DNA of 64,000 nucleotides from Treponema sp. UBA937 (GCA_002293455.1 DBDH01000102.1:54642-118641), one strand, 5' to 3'. Positions 34,782 through 44,804 are shown, counted from the first letter of the stretch. The notes: generated by a model from the letters alone, not told the origin. A program made the numbers and translations.

Positions 34782-36659
34782 TTACACTCCCATTCTGTTG
34801 ATAAGGACATCGTAGAGCTCATTCATCGTGTTGATGAAACGGGCGGCTGCGTTATATCCCTGCTGATATTTAATCAATTTGGTAAATTCCTCATCGATGT
34901 TGACACCGGAAATTGATTCCCGCCTGTCCAAAAGCTGCTTCATGATTTTGTTGTATGTTTCAACTTCTCTGCCGCTTTCCTGTGACATGGAACCGATCTT
35001 TGCTACAGCGTTTCGGAAATAATCGTCGAAGGTGTTTAATCTGCCGACCATGACTTTGTTGTTCCGAATTGACGCGATAGCGGACGCGGCGTCTCCGTTC
35101 CCGATATTGGCGGGCCTTCCGTTCTGTCCGTAGCCGCTTGCTACAGAACCGGGATCTTTCAATATTGCCGGATTGATTTCAATCCAGCCAGAAGGATGAG
35201 CGACAGGCGCGACCGAATAATTCTCCGCGCCGACCTGGAGGCTCGCGGCCGCGTCCGGGACGGTCCATGTGTACGCGCCTTCCGGCCCCGGCGCGTTTAA
35301 GATGCCGGAATATCCCGCGAGGAAATGGCCTGAATCTTCTATGTGGCGTATAACAAAATCGGGGCTTTCTCTTTCCGCGGAAGGCGTTCCCTTGAGCGAT
35401 AATCTTCCGTCACGGTCAAGCCGCGCCACAACATCGGCTCCCGCGTTGTTGATTCTCTGAACCACTTCGGCAACGGTATCAACGGCGTAATAGGGAATAT
35501 CCACATTTCCGCCGTCGGTGGAAAAAGTCATAATGCCTTCAAGCCCGATCTGCTCCTGCGGATCAAGCGTATTGTTTCCGCTGATTCTGAAAATGTAGCT
35601 TGAATCATATTCGCCGTCTCCGGTGCGGTCGAAGTTTCCGTCAACGTTGGCGACATAAGGACGTTCCACAAAAAAATCGAGGCCGGTTCTTCCGTTGGAG
35701 CCGTAGCCGGGACGGTGCGCTTCGTTCACAAGATCGGTGAAGTTCATCACCATGGAATCGAGATCGCGGATTTCTTCCTGAATCGTAACATCCCGCATTT
35801 CAACAAGGGCCGCAAGGCTCCCGCCGCGGAAGACGGCATCATCGCCTGTCTCATCCCAAACGATGTTTGAATATCCTTCGGTTTCGATTCCCCGTTCCAA
35901 ACTGAACTGCCTGCCGATTCTGCCCTGAACCAAAATGTTTCCGGCGGTGTGAATCATAAACTCGTCGGGGTCGCGCTGGTCAACCGTAATATCAACCAGC
36001 TTGGAAAGTCTGTCAACAAGAAGATCGCGGCGGTCCATAAGATCGTTCGGGTTGTCGCCCTGGGCTTTCACTTTTTGTATCGTTTCGTTTAAAGCGGCAA
36101 TTTCCGAGGAATAATCGTTCACCTGTTTTACGGTAATACGGATATCATTTTCCGCCATATCCTGAACAGCCTTGAGACTGTGGAAACGATTGTGAAACGC
36201 GTCGATTAAGGTTTTGCCGCTTTCGATAACTTCCTGCCGGGGAGCCAAGTCCGAAGGATGAATCGCGAGTTCCTGCCACTTGTTCCAAAACTCATCGAGC
36301 TTGCTTCGGATGGATGAATCGGTCGGTTCGTTGTACATGCGCGCAATGTCGCTGAGATATTGATTCCGGGTTTCCCAGTAGCCTTCGTGGTTTTCTTCGG
36401 CGATAATTCTTTTATCGAGGAGCTCATCCCGAATGCGTTCAACCCTTTCGATGATTACGCCCTGGCCTATCTGCCCCGGCGTCTCTTCCCGATTCATTCC
36501 AGGCAGATAGATAGGATCAAACGTTGAGAACTCGACCCGCTGCCGGGAATATCCTTCCGTATCGAGATTGGAAAGGTTATGACCGGTGGTACTAATCGCG
36601 GTTTGATGGGCCGTGATAGAACGTTTTCCGATTTCTAATCCTGAAAAAGTTGATGTCAT
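34782..36659 (-). CDS. flgK: Flagellar hook-associated protein FlgK (HAP1)
   Basis: 625 residues. The start STFSGLEIGKRSITAHQTAI, with NLSNLDTEGYSRQRV following, and the end EEFTKLIKYQQGYNAAARFI are the FlgK/FlgE-type conserved ends. It joins hook and filament. It lies 30 bp after the FlgN-like gene, which encodes its probable export chaperone. Confidence 0.95.
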   Translation of the reverse strand: MTSTFSGLEIGKRSITAHQTAISTTGHNLSNLDTEGYSRQRVEFSTFDPIYLPGMNREETPGQIGQGVIIERVERIRDELLDKRIIAEENHEGYWETRNQYLSDIARMYNEPTDSSIRSKLDEFWNKWQELAIHPSDLAPRQEVIESGKTLIDAFHNRFHSLKAVQDMAENDIRITVKQVNDYSSEIAALNETIQKVKAQGDNPNDLMDRRDLLVDRLSKLVDITVDQRDPDEFMIHTAGNILVQGRIGRQFSLERGIETEGYSNIVWDETGDDAVFRGGSLAALVEMRDVTIQEEIRDLDSMVMNFTDLVNEAHRPGYGSNGRTGLDFFVERPYVANVDGNFDRTGDGEYDSSYIFRISGNNTLDPQEQIGLEGIMTFSTDGGNVDIPYYAVDTVAEVVQRINNAGADVVARLDRDGRLSLKGTPSAERESPDFVIRHIEDSGHFLAGYSGILNAPGPEGAYTWTVPDAAASLQVGAENYSVAPVAHPSGWIEINPAILKDPGSVASGYGQNGRPANIGNGDAASAIASIRNNKVMVGRLNTFDDYFRNAVAKIGSMSQESGREVETYNKIMKQLLDRRESISGVNIDEEFTKLIKYQQGYNAAARFINTMNELYDVLINRMGV

Positions 36660-36689
36660 AGGATAACTCCTTGTTCCTTGCTCTATGAA

Positions 36690-37232
36690 TTACAAGCGTT
36701 TATTTAATATCATGCTTCTCATGTCGGAAGCGGCGATGGTTCCTTTTGCGGTGTACAATTTCCCGCGGCGTCCGGGAAACACATCGGAAAGGAAATTTTC
36801 GGCAAAAGCCCTTGCTTCGTTTAAATTCTTCAGAAGGGTTCCGTTTTCATACCGCACCCGGAGAATCCTGATTTTTAATTCTCGGTAAAGATCGGTCAAA
36901 GCGTGCCGCTGTTCATCCGGCATACGGGCGGAAAAAGCATACAAAGAAGTTTCTTCCGTTTCGGAATGATAAGAATCGGAACGATTCAGAACAGATGAAA
37001 AAATCCGCGTTCTTTCTTGTTCCAGAATTTCAAATTCGCTGTTGTATACGTTGAGCGTTTCCATCAATCCGTCAAAATCTTCCCATTCCCGGATCATAAC
37101 GGAAGCCCGTATCTCGCATTGAATACCGATAATCTTATCCAATATGTCTATTTCCTGCTTTAAAACGACGATACCTTTATTGATATTTGAAAAACGAACG
37201 GTATTCACTGCCGATTCGTAATGTTCCTTCAT
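36690..37232 (-). CDS. flgN: FlgN-like chaperone
   Basis: 180 residues, mostly helical and acidic-basic. It has no signal peptide, and the repeated helical segments have the pattern of FlgN-type export chaperones. Assignment rests mainly on position immediately before flgK-flgL and behind a FliA-type promoter. Sequence motifs in this family are weak. Confidence 0.72.
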   Translation of the reverse strand: MKEHYESAVNTVRFSNINKGIVVLKQEIDILDKIIGIQCEIRASVMIREWEDFDGLMETLNVYNSEFEILEQERTRIFSSVLNRSDSYHSETEETSLYAFSARMPDEQRHALTDLYRELKIRILRVRYENGTLLKNLNEARAFAENFLSDVFPGRRGKLYTAKGTIAASDMRSMILNKRL

Positions 37233-37288
37233 GATTGCTGCCCCTTTTTATCACATGGATAAATACACATCGAACTTCTTCTTTATAA

Positions 37289-37316
37289 GTATCGGCATTT
37301 GTTTTTAGGGAATTAA
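37289..37316 (-). promoter_or_regulatory. Probable sigma-28 promoter of flgN-flgKL-fliW-csrA
   Basis: On the minus strand TTAATTCC (37316-37309), a 12-bp spacer and GCCGATAC (37296-37289). The -10 matches FliA at seven of eight bases, the -35 only partly. The spacing equals that of flaB. Confidence 0.65.
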
Positions 37317-37393
37317 GGGAAAAACAGTGAACAGTGAGCAAGTAACAAGGAACAAAGCTTAGATTGCCGTTTTGCGGTCTTTTTACATAGCGT

Positions 37394-37416
37394 ACCCCTT
37401 TAATAGTTAAAGGGGT
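37394..37416 (-). terminator. Hairpin after the large beta-helix lipoprotein gene
   Basis: ACCCCTTTAA and TTAAAGGGGT are perfect 10-bp arms with a 3-base loop, seven bases beyond the stop codon of the gene at 37423-41253. Confidence 0.65.
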
Positions 37417-37422
37417 GAAGTG

Positions 37423-40400
37423 TTAAAAAGCCCGAATGGCACGAACATTATATTCAAAATTCCTGCTGCCGTCGTTCTGACTGCCAGTATTATCGAAAGA
37501 CTTACGATACGAGTAAGCATCACTTCCCTGTGAAGAAGACCAGTAGTCGACATTCTGGAATCCTCCAGGATTATCTGTATTGTTCTGCCAAAGGTTTTTA
37601 TACATCTCATTAAGCTCGTCGAGACTTGGCAGAAACCAGTCATCGTATCCGCCAACATTCAGTTCATCGCAAAGCTGTGCCGCACGTCCTACTTCCCCTT
37701 TATCTTTCAGATAATCCACAATCTTTTGGGTATTTGCTTTTCCGGTTCCAATCCCGGTTTGTGTACCGATCTCACTATTATCTCCATAAGCCCCCCACTG
37801 CACTTTTTGAAACTCTTTGTCCGCAGGCGCCGCTTCTAGATAACGCCAATTGGAATTCTCAAATTCAGTGCCCTTAGCATCGTAAAAGACAAGTCCGCCG
37901 GCGGGACCGGTCTCGCCTATAGCGTAGTACCTGGTTCCTGTTACACTGAAAGAAAGGACCGCGTTATATTGGCTATTAATTTGAATCGACACTTGCGAAG
38001 AAACCTTGTCTATCGTCGGAGCGGAGGGGGTAAACTTAATTTTGAATGTTGTTGCATCTCCCGGAGCAATGCTTGTATCAGCAGATGGCTGATTGGTAAC
38101 CTCAAAACCCGCTGTATCAGGACTTACATTAACTATATTCCCGTCCACGGCAGTGAAAACAAGCTCCTCTCCATCGTTATTAACAATGGTAAACTCAATT
38201 TCTTTGGGGGCTGTCTTGGAAACCTCTCCAAAATCATATTCACCAGATAAAGCAATATTGTTAGAATCCTGCCGTATTTCTATCTGCGGCTGTGTCCATT
38301 TCGCGTATAGGGTAATATCCGCGGTAACAGGAGTTGCTGCGGTAAATTCGTTTGTAAATCCATTATCGGTAAACCACCCGCCGAAAAAATAACCGTCTTT
38401 GGCGGGTATTGGCATTTCATCTTCTAATGTCGAGCCGTGTGTAACACTCATGCTCGCCGGGATTCCGGCGCCGCCGTCGGCGTTAAATGTAACCGTGTAT
38501 GAATTGATCGTCCACTTTGCGTATAGGGTTGTATCCCCGCTGACCGCATCATTGTCAAAATCCCACGCGTTAGTCAACGCCGCATCCTCATACCATCCGC
38601 CAAAAGTATAACCGGTTTTGTTCATTGCGGCAGGCTGAGAAATCTTGCCGCCGTAATCTACCGAAACAGGAGCCGGCTCAGGCGTACCGCCGTTTGAGTT
38701 AAATGTAACGGTGAATCCCCAACCATCCCCGAATGTACCCGAGTCGTACTCAAGATCATTATCATTGGATACGGTATTATTCACCCCTTTAGGATTAGTT
38801 CCCGAAACATAAACCGCGTGACCTTCTCCATTTTCGGCTGTGTTCCTGTCTGCTTCGTCAACGGCATCTATACCGTATATTACGCCGCCGCTTTTAGTGA
38901 ATTCTGAACTGTTTACTGTGCCATCAATATACACGCCGCCGCCTTTGGCGCCGGCATTAACGGCAGCGGCTGTGTTCCCGCTGATTGTTCCATCGGTCAT
39001 GGTAAATTTACCGGAACTCCACACGCCGCCGCCTTGACCGCTTAAAGCCTTATTCCCGCTAATTGCTCCGCCGGTCATGGTAAAGGTTCCTCCATTATAT
39101 ACGCCGCCGCCGTTGCCTGCGATATTACCTTTATTATCAGAATCGTTGACGTCCCCTTCCGTTGTGCCTATGATGCCGCCGGACATTTCAAAGCTTCCGC
39201 CATTGATATATACACCGCCGCCGCCGCCTGCCAAGGAAACAGTATTCTGAGCAATGGAACCGCTTGTCATTTTAAAATTTCCATTAGTGTTGATAAATAC
39301 ACCGCCGCCGTAAACGGCAGAGTTGCCGCTAATCTCTCCGCCTTCCATGGTAAAGCTTCCGTCGGCAGCGACATAAACTCCGCCGCCGTATCGGGAGTAA
39401 TTTCCACTCCTAATCTTTCCGCCGTACATGATAAGTTTTCCGCCGTCATTAACACGTACACCGCCGCCGTCATTGGCAGTATTAGAGTCGTTGGTATTAT
39501 TATTTCCGGTAATCACGGCTCCGCTATTCATAATCAGTGTTCCCTGCGAAACAGTCATGAGAGGACGATTATTACCAACATTTCCTCTGAACGTTAAGTC
39601 ACCGCTGACTGTGTTTCCTTGAATGGTGAGAGAACCATCTATGGTAAATAGGCAGCCTGCCTCGCCGCGGCTTATCTCCCGATTACCTCCGAATGGTTCC
39701 ATGACGATGGTTTTTTCTGCGTTAACGGTATATCCTTCCGCATTAATATCCGAGGCCCCTATACTGATGTCTCCGGAAACTATTATTTTTATGTCTGAAT
39801 ACCTGGCAAGTACATTACTAAAAACACGGGCAAGGTTTGCGGGTGCGTTTATAAGAATGCCGTCATCGGCTGGATCAACATTTCCGCTTACATATACAGG
39901 AAGCCCGGTAACCTCTGCAGGATCTTCTGTAACATCGAAATATCTATTACTTCTATCATATACTCTCAATGTTAACGGCTCTGCCGCATCTATACCGGAG
40001 AGTGTAACCGTTGTTATGTAAGGATCAGCCTCGGTTCCTGTTCCCGTTCCCCAGTTTCCTTTCTGTAAAGGATCAATCGTATCAGTACCGCCGGAAACCG
40101 TCATGCTCACGGCTTCAGTATGGCCGGGTGTTGAATCAAGATACCAATAAAGGTTGAAAATATCTTCGCCCGCAGGTACAGCCGCGATAATACGCGGCTC
40201 CTGGAGAGGAGTATATTCGGGAAGCACAACAAATTTATCAAACCCAATACTTACTTCATCAGTTACATAATATCTCGGTAATTTACTATAATCAGTGATG
40301 GATGAGATTTCAAGTTCAATGAGTGTTTCACCGCGCGTATACACATAAGTATATCCGGTGTCCGGAAAACTCAAAGTAATGACATAGTCGCCGGATTCGG

Positions 40401-41253
40401 TAAAGTTGGTGTTGAGGTTAACGCTGTTTTTCAACGTAAACATAACTTCATTGTCAACAATGGAGCCCTGTCCCTCGGCAAGAGGGTCGTCATCAACAAC
40501 ATCACTGCCGTTTTCATAGAGGCGTATGAATACATCTCCGGTCTCACTTTCTATACCAGTTATGGTCATACGATACTGACCGCCAGAACCGCCGCGGATA
40601 TCCCAGACGGTTTCTGTGCCGGGGTAAATATAGACAACATCAATGTCAATAATTTCTCCGCCGGCGGAAACTTCCATCCAATAATATCCGGAAGGCAGTA
40701 TGTAACCTTGCAGCTGCGTATCTGCTATTGAAATTTTCTTACCAGGATCATCCTTTTCAGAATATTTCCAAATATCAACTATAACCGCCGTTACATCTGT
40801 TTCAAGCTTAAAAGTCCCTGTTATGGCATCGTCCGTTTCGTGCAGCAGCATGGATATGAGAATTTTTATTTCGGTTACGCCTTCTGATATAGTGCCAATA
40901 TACGTTCCGCTTGCTACAGGTTCGGTTATTCCATCCGCATATCCTTTGGCAGTAACAGTCCATTCTCCGTAGGGAAACTGAACATACTTTGGCATACCGG
41001 GTTCTGCATCCATTGACGCAAGGGAAGCTCCTTCCGGGCCTTCAAAAGTCAGCGTATATTTTTTAATAATTCCAAGGGGGTTAGAAGGATTAACGGTTCT
41101 TTCATCTTCATTGATTTCCTTATCACCTATGGTAATTTTCACTCCGGCTTTTGCGTTTTTGGGCGGCAGGAATATATCCGCACAGCTTGGCAGCAGAAAA
41201 GCAAACAGCATAACCAAGAACATCGATGCGGTGCGCACAATAATACGCTTCAT
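37423..41253 (-). CDS. Giant lipoprotein with beta-helix, InlB-type repeats and DUF1566-like C-terminus
   Basis: 1276 residues. The signal peptide ends LLPSC, a lipobox (Cys about residue 24). Then follow an N-terminal region of about 500 residues with beta-sandwich-like segments and a parallel beta-helix or POMP-like region of about 300 residues. That region is rich in GGGVY, TMTGGAISGN and GGxISGNxA repeats. Next come two InlB-type B repeats (GYTFGGWYEDAALTNAWD and YFFGGWFTDNGFTNEF, each ending TLYAKW) and an ASH/DUF1573-like segment. The last domain (WRYLEAAP, WFLPSLDELNEMYKNL, YWSSSQ) is of the DUF1566/Fib-succ type. The start at 41253 follows GAGGAG. A surface adhesin or glycan-binding role is likely but inferred. 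Confidence 0.85.
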   Translation of the reverse strand: MKRIIVRTASMFLVMLFAFLLPSCADIFLPPKNAKAGVKITIGDKEINEDERTVNPSNPLGIIKKYTLTFEGPEGASLASMDAEPGMPKYVQFPYGEWTVTAKGYADGITEPVASGTYIGTISEGVTEIKILISMLLHETDDAITGTFKLETDVTAVIVDIWKYSEKDDPGKKISIADTQLQGYILPSGYYWMEVSAGGEIIDIDVVYIYPGTETVWDIRGGSGGQYRMTITGIESETGDVFIRLYENGSDVVDDDPLAEGQGSIVDNEVMFTLKNSVNLNTNFTESGDYVITLSFPDTGYTYVYTRGETLIELEISSITDYSKLPRYYVTDEVSIGFDKFVVLPEYTPLQEPRIIAAVPAGEDIFNLYWYLDSTPGHTEAVSMTVSGGTDTIDPLQKGNWGTGTGTEADPYITTVTLSGIDAAEPLTLRVYDRSNRYFDVTEDPAEVTGLPVYVSGNVDPADDGILINAPANLARVFSNVLARYSDIKIIVSGDISIGASDINAEGYTVNAEKTIVMEPFGGNREISRGEAGCLFTIDGSLTIQGNTVSGDLTFRGNVGNNRPLMTVSQGTLIMNSGAVITGNNNTNDSNTANDGGGVRVNDGGKLIMYGGKIRSGNYSRYGGGVYVAADGSFTMEGGEISGNSAVYGGGVFINTNGNFKMTSGSIAQNTVSLAGGGGGVYINGGSFEMSGGIIGTTEGDVNDSDNKGNIAGNGGGVYNGGTFTMTGGAISGNKALSGQGGGVWSSGKFTMTDGTISGNTAAAVNAGAKGGGVYIDGTVNSSEFTKSGGVIYGIDAVDEADRNTAENGEGHAVYVSGTNPKGVNNTVSNDNDLEYDSGTFGDGWGFTVTFNSNGGTPEPAPVSVDYGGKISQPAAMNKTGYTFGGWYEDAALTNAWDFDNDAVSGDTTLYAKWTINSYTVTFNADGGAGIPASMSVTHGSTLEDEMPIPAKDGYFFGGWFTDNGFTNEFTAATPVTADITLYAKWTQPQIEIRQDSNNIALSGEYDFGEVSKTAPKEIEFTIVNNDGEELVFTAVDGNIVNVSPDTAGFEVTNQPSADTSIAPGDATTFKIKFTPSAPTIDKVSSQVSIQINSQYNAVLSFSVTGTRYYAIGETGPAGGLVFYDAKGTEFENSNWRYLEAAPADKEFQKVQWGAYGDNSEIGTQTGIGTGKANTQKIVDYLKDKGEVGRAAQLCDELNVGGYDDWFLPSLDELNEMYKNLWQNNTDNPGGFQNVDYWSSSQGSDAYSYRKSFDNTGSQNDGSRNFEYNVRAIRAF

Positions 41254-41269
41254 GTTTTTACTCCTCACG

Positions 41270-44200
41270 TCACTCAATCGTAATCGTCATATCATTGGAA
41301 TACGGATATCCCTCGCTGTCGCGGGCAATTATCCTTACACGGTGAACCCCCGGATTTATCCTGTTCACAACAACATCGCCACCGGCGGTATAAGTTTGTT
41401 GAACGCCGTCAAGATACCACCTATCAACAGTGTAACCATCTTTAATTTCGATGATGAGATCTCTTCCATAAGAGATGGTTTTACTGGACTCTTTAACAAA
41501 GTATTTTTCCTGTAAAGCATCCGGCACTATGGTTATGGTGAGCATAAATTCCGGCTCAGCAAGTTTCATATCATCCAATTCCAGCATCCTTACAGAGTTA
41601 TCATCGGGATTTACTAGTTTCAGACCTATCTTAAATATTGTATTGACCGGCGTGTTAATTTCCGCGGGAGTAACGGTTATGGTGAATTTAGGCTTATCGA
41701 CAGGATTCCCGCTTAAAGCGGTTAAGTCAAAACTGACATCATCCTCCCAAGGATTATCTTCTGTCCATGTACCTCCCAATTTGTATACCAAAACAGGATT
41801 TACAGAATAGCCGTTATTGGGACTGTCTAAAGTAACAGTTAATGTTGATGGATCACCAAGCGGTATAGTGTATACACCGCCATTCAAAGGCATACTCGAT
41901 GAAACAGAGTGAGTAACATTTGCAATATCGATCTTTCCCCTCATACTTGGTAAAGGATAGGCATTGTCAGGATCGGAAATGGTGTTTCCTCCCTTGTCTT
42001 GAAGAGAAATATTGTTACTGTCGTCGAACAGCTTGAGATACACTCCCTCATAATGTATGTTTGGCTTAGGATTTGAAATCTTTACGGTAACCGATTCATC
42101 TCCCGGCGTGTAATTATGAATAGTAAACTGGGTATTATCAGATGCCCAGGGATTTGTATTTGTCATTTGATTATTGTGAAGATACTGTATGGCGGGAGTT
42201 ATTTCGGCGTCTTCGGGAACATCGAATGAAACGGATAATGTTGTTTCCGTACCGGGCAAAAGATAGATACCGCTAGACAAACCAACAGAGGTAATAAACG
42301 TCCAATCCTCGGTAACGGAAATGATTTTAGGGTCATCAATTACTTCTTCTTCCCAGCCTGTTATCAGAGGTAATGAAATAGGAAGCGTGTCATTCAGTTT
42401 CAAGCCTAATTGATATTCTCCATCCTTCACCAGATTGAAAATATCTACAGTGATAAGCTCATTACTGCTGTTGCTCGGATCAATCTCAAATGATGTGGTT
42501 CCCCATTCTGAGGGCTCATCTTCCAGCCACTCAGCATCAGAAGCCGTTCTATATACCAGACTTGCCTCTGGAGAAATGTTATCGGGATTGTTCAAGTGAA
42601 TCTCCAAATACGCGCCGGCGGTAATATCAATTTGAATACCGGCAGTATTTCCAGGCCGTTCAAAATTTTCATAGCTTAACTTATAAGATTTGATGGTAAC
42701 TGGTTCGGGGTCATCAATTACTTCTTCTTCCCAGCCTGTTATCAGAGGTAATGAAACAGGAAGCGTATCATTCAGTTTCAAGCCTAATTGATATTCTCCA
42801 TCCTTCACCAGATTGAAAATATCTACAGTGATAAGCTCATTACTGCTGTTGCTCGGATCAATCTCAAATGATGTGGTTCCCCATTCTGAGGGCTCATCTT
42901 CCAGCCACTCAGCATCAGAAGCCGTTCTATATACCAGACTTGCCTCTAGAGAAATGTTATCGGGATTGTTCAAGTGAATCTCCAAATACGCGTCGACGGT
43001 AATATCAATTTCAATACCGGCAGTATTTCCAGGCCGTTCAAAATTTTCATAGCTTAACTTATAAGATTTGATGGTAACTGGTTCAGGGTCATCAATTACT
43101 TCTTCTTCCCAGCCTATTATCAAGGGGAGAGCATGAACGGCCGTATCTGCTTCCTTCAGTTTCAAGCCTAATTGATATTCTCCATCCTTCACCAGATTAA
43201 AAATATCTACAGTGATAAGCTCATTACTGCTGTTGCTCGGATCAATCTCAAATGATGTGGTTCCCCATCCTGAGGGCTCATCTTCCAGCCACTCAGCATC
43301 AGAAGCCGTTCTATATACCAGACTTGCCTCTGGAGAAATGTTATCGGGATTGTTCAAGTGAATCTCCAAATACGCGCCGACGGTAATATCAATTTCAATC
43401 CCGGCAGTATTTCCAGGCCGTTCAAAATTTTCATAGCTTAACTTATAAGATTTGATGGTAACTGGTTCAGGGTCATCAATTACTTCTTCTTCCTGGCCTG
43501 TCATCAAGGGGAGAGCATGAACGGCCGTATCTGCTTCCTTCAGTTTTAAGCCTATATTGTATGTTACGTCTTTTGCCGGATTTACAATGCGTACTATAAT
43601 AACTTCATCATTGCTGTTTCCACTATCAATCGAAATTCCCGCTCCAACATATTGTGCGGGTACGCTTTCTTCCTGCCAATTATCACCGTAAACGAGGCGG
43701 GGCGAAAGGGAAACGTTATCGGGATTATCAAGGAATACCTTTAACATTGACGGCTCTCCGGTTTTTATTTCAGAAGGAGTTCCCAAGGTTACCGGGCTGC
43801 CGTTCAACTCAAAACCAGTGATCGTGACGGGTTTAGGATCGCCTGTCGGCGGGCCATCATCAACTTCACCTTTCATCAAGGGCAGATCATAAGGATTTTC
43901 ATACATTACCCCGATTTCCGTATTCTTTAATTTAAGACGCAGCCGGTATATCGTTTTATCACTTTGAGGATTGTTAATCACTACGATAACTTGTCTTGGG
44001 GAGCCGATATCGTAGACAGCGTCAAACGTGACACCGCCCCATTCGGAAGGTTTTTCGCTCACCCATGCGCTTTCAGCTTTATCCCAAAATTCCAAAACAG
44101 GAAGCAAAGGAAAATTTATAGGATTACGCAGAAGAATTTTCAATTGTGTCGGTTCATCATTTTTTAATATGTAAACGCCGTCGGCAGAATCTTTTGTAGG

Positions 44201-44365
44201 ATTGATATCGATAAAATCAAAATTAATACCGGCTGCGGTCTCGGTATGTTTTTTAATGTATTCGGGAACCGAAAGGTTCATTAAATCACAGGCGGAGAAA
44301 CAACCCATGCCCAGAATAATACCGATACCTGCTGCAATTACTTGAAAATATATCGACTTTTTCAC
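41270..44365 (-). CDS. Large lipoprotein with three near-identical tandem repeats
   Basis: 1031 residues starting at GTG. The signal sequence ends GCFSAC (a lipobox). The body is built of about eight domains of about 110-130 residues, each with LxIxLxNPDNIS and VYK/VYR segments, which suggests bacterial Ig-like or cadherin-like beta-sandwiches. Three central copies (126-128 residues) are nearly identical even at the DNA level. It ends with a PKD/Ig-like tail (YTVDRWYLDGVQQTYTAGGD). It lies 16 bp upstream of the other giant lipoprotein and is probably cotranscribed. Function is unknown; surface display is likely. Confidence 0.82.
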   Translation of the reverse strand: MKKSIYFQVIAAGIGIILGMGCFSACDLMNLSVPEYIKKHTETAAGINFDFIDINPTKDSADGVYILKNDEPTQLKILLRNPINFPLLPVLEFWDKAESAWVSEKPSEWGGVTFDAVYDIGSPRQVIVVINNPQSDKTIYRLRLKLKNTEIGVMYENPYDLPLMKGEVDDGPPTGDPKPVTITGFELNGSPVTLGTPSEIKTGEPSMLKVFLDNPDNVSLSPRLVYGDNWQEESVPAQYVGAGISIDSGNSNDEVIIVRIVNPAKDVTYNIGLKLKEADTAVHALPLMTGQEEEVIDDPEPVTIKSYKLSYENFERPGNTAGIEIDITVGAYLEIHLNNPDNISPEASLVYRTASDAEWLEDEPSGWGTTSFEIDPSNSSNELITVDIFNLVKDGEYQLGLKLKEADTAVHALPLIIGWEEEVIDDPEPVTIKSYKLSYENFERPGNTAGIEIDITVDAYLEIHLNNPDNISLEASLVYRTASDAEWLEDEPSEWGTTSFEIDPSNSSNELITVDIFNLVKDGEYQLGLKLNDTLPVSLPLITGWEEEVIDDPEPVTIKSYKLSYENFERPGNTAGIQIDITAGAYLEIHLNNPDNISPEASLVYRTASDAEWLEDEPSEWGTTSFEIDPSNSSNELITVDIFNLVKDGEYQLGLKLNDTLPISLPLITGWEEEVIDDPKIISVTEDWTFITSVGLSSGIYLLPGTETTLSVSFDVPEDAEITPAIQYLHNNQMTNTNPWASDNTQFTIHNYTPGDESVTVKISNPKPNIHYEGVYLKLFDDSNNISLQDKGGNTISDPDNAYPLPSMRGKIDIANVTHSVSSSMPLNGGVYTIPLGDPSTLTVTLDSPNNGYSVNPVLVYKLGGTWTEDNPWEDDVSFDLTALSGNPVDKPKFTITVTPAEINTPVNTIFKIGLKLVNPDDNSVRMLELDDMKLAEPEFMLTITIVPDALQEKYFVKESSKTISYGRDLIIEIKDGYTVDRWYLDGVQQTYTAGGDVVVNRINPGVHRVRIIARDSEGYPYSNDMTITIE
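42333..43472 (-). repeat. Three tandem 378-384-bp coding repeats
   Basis: The string TCATCAATTACTTCTTCTTC starts at 42333, 42711, 43089 and (unit boundary) 43473, giving periods of 378, 378 and 384 bp. The extra 6 bp is a KEADTAVHALP versus NDTLPVSLP-type variant. The units differ by only a few bases, indicating recent duplication or gene conversion. Confidence 0.92.
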
Positions 44366-44476
44366 GACACGTTCCGCCCACCATACATGAAGTTAAGTAC
44401 CTAGGAACAGGGTAAAACATTTTTTTCTTTCTGGCAAGAGTATCGTCAAACAAACCAGAACTACTGAAAACCCTAT

Positions 44477-44505
44477 TGACAGTTTCCCCCTTTTACGGCA
44501 TATTT
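44477..44505 (+). promoter_or_regulatory. Promoter of the tRNA cluster
   Basis: TTGACA (44477-44482), a 17-bp spacer and CATATT (44500-44505), 17 bp before tRNA-His. Confidence 0.65.
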
Positions 44506-44521
44506 CTACCAGTCATTAAAT

Positions 44522-44595
44522 GGTGGGTGTAGTTCAGTGGTTAGAGCACCAGATTGTGGATCTGGGTGTCGCGGGTTCAAATCCCGTCACCCACC
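44522..44595 (+). tRNA. tRNA-His (GTG)
   Basis: Acceptor arms GTGGGTG and CACCCAC with an additional 5' G and discriminator C, the hallmark of tRNA-His. The anticodon GTG sits in loop TTGTGGA. CCA is not encoded. Confidence 0.95.
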
Positions 44596-44622
44596 CTTAA
44601 CTGCATCCAGTGTAAGGAGTGA

Positions 44623-44696
44623 GCGTTCGTAGCTCAGCTGGATAGAGCGACGGACTTCGAATCCGTAGGCCGCAGGTTCGAATCCTGCCGGACGCA
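44623..44696 (+). tRNA. tRNA-Arg (TCG)
   Basis: Acceptor arms GCGTTCG and CGGACGC. The anticodon loop CTTCGAA gives TCG. Discriminator A. CCA is not encoded. Confidence 0.95.
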
Positions 44697-44731
44697 GAAT
44701 GACATAGACAAGCGTTAGCTTGATATTTTTT

Positions 44732-44804
44732 GGGCCGCTAGCTCAGCTGGTAGAGCAGCAGACTCTTAATCTGCGGGTCGCAGGTTCGATCCCTGCGCGG
44801 CTCA
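44732..44804 (+). tRNA. tRNA-Lys (CTT)
   Basis: Acceptor arms GGGCCGC and GCGGCTC. Anticodon loop CTCTTAA, anticodon CTT. Discriminator A. Confidence 0.94.

Noticed and set aside
42333..43472. Regular repeats as a CRISPR array
   Set aside because: Units are about 380 bp, coding, contiguous and without spacers, and no cas genes are present.
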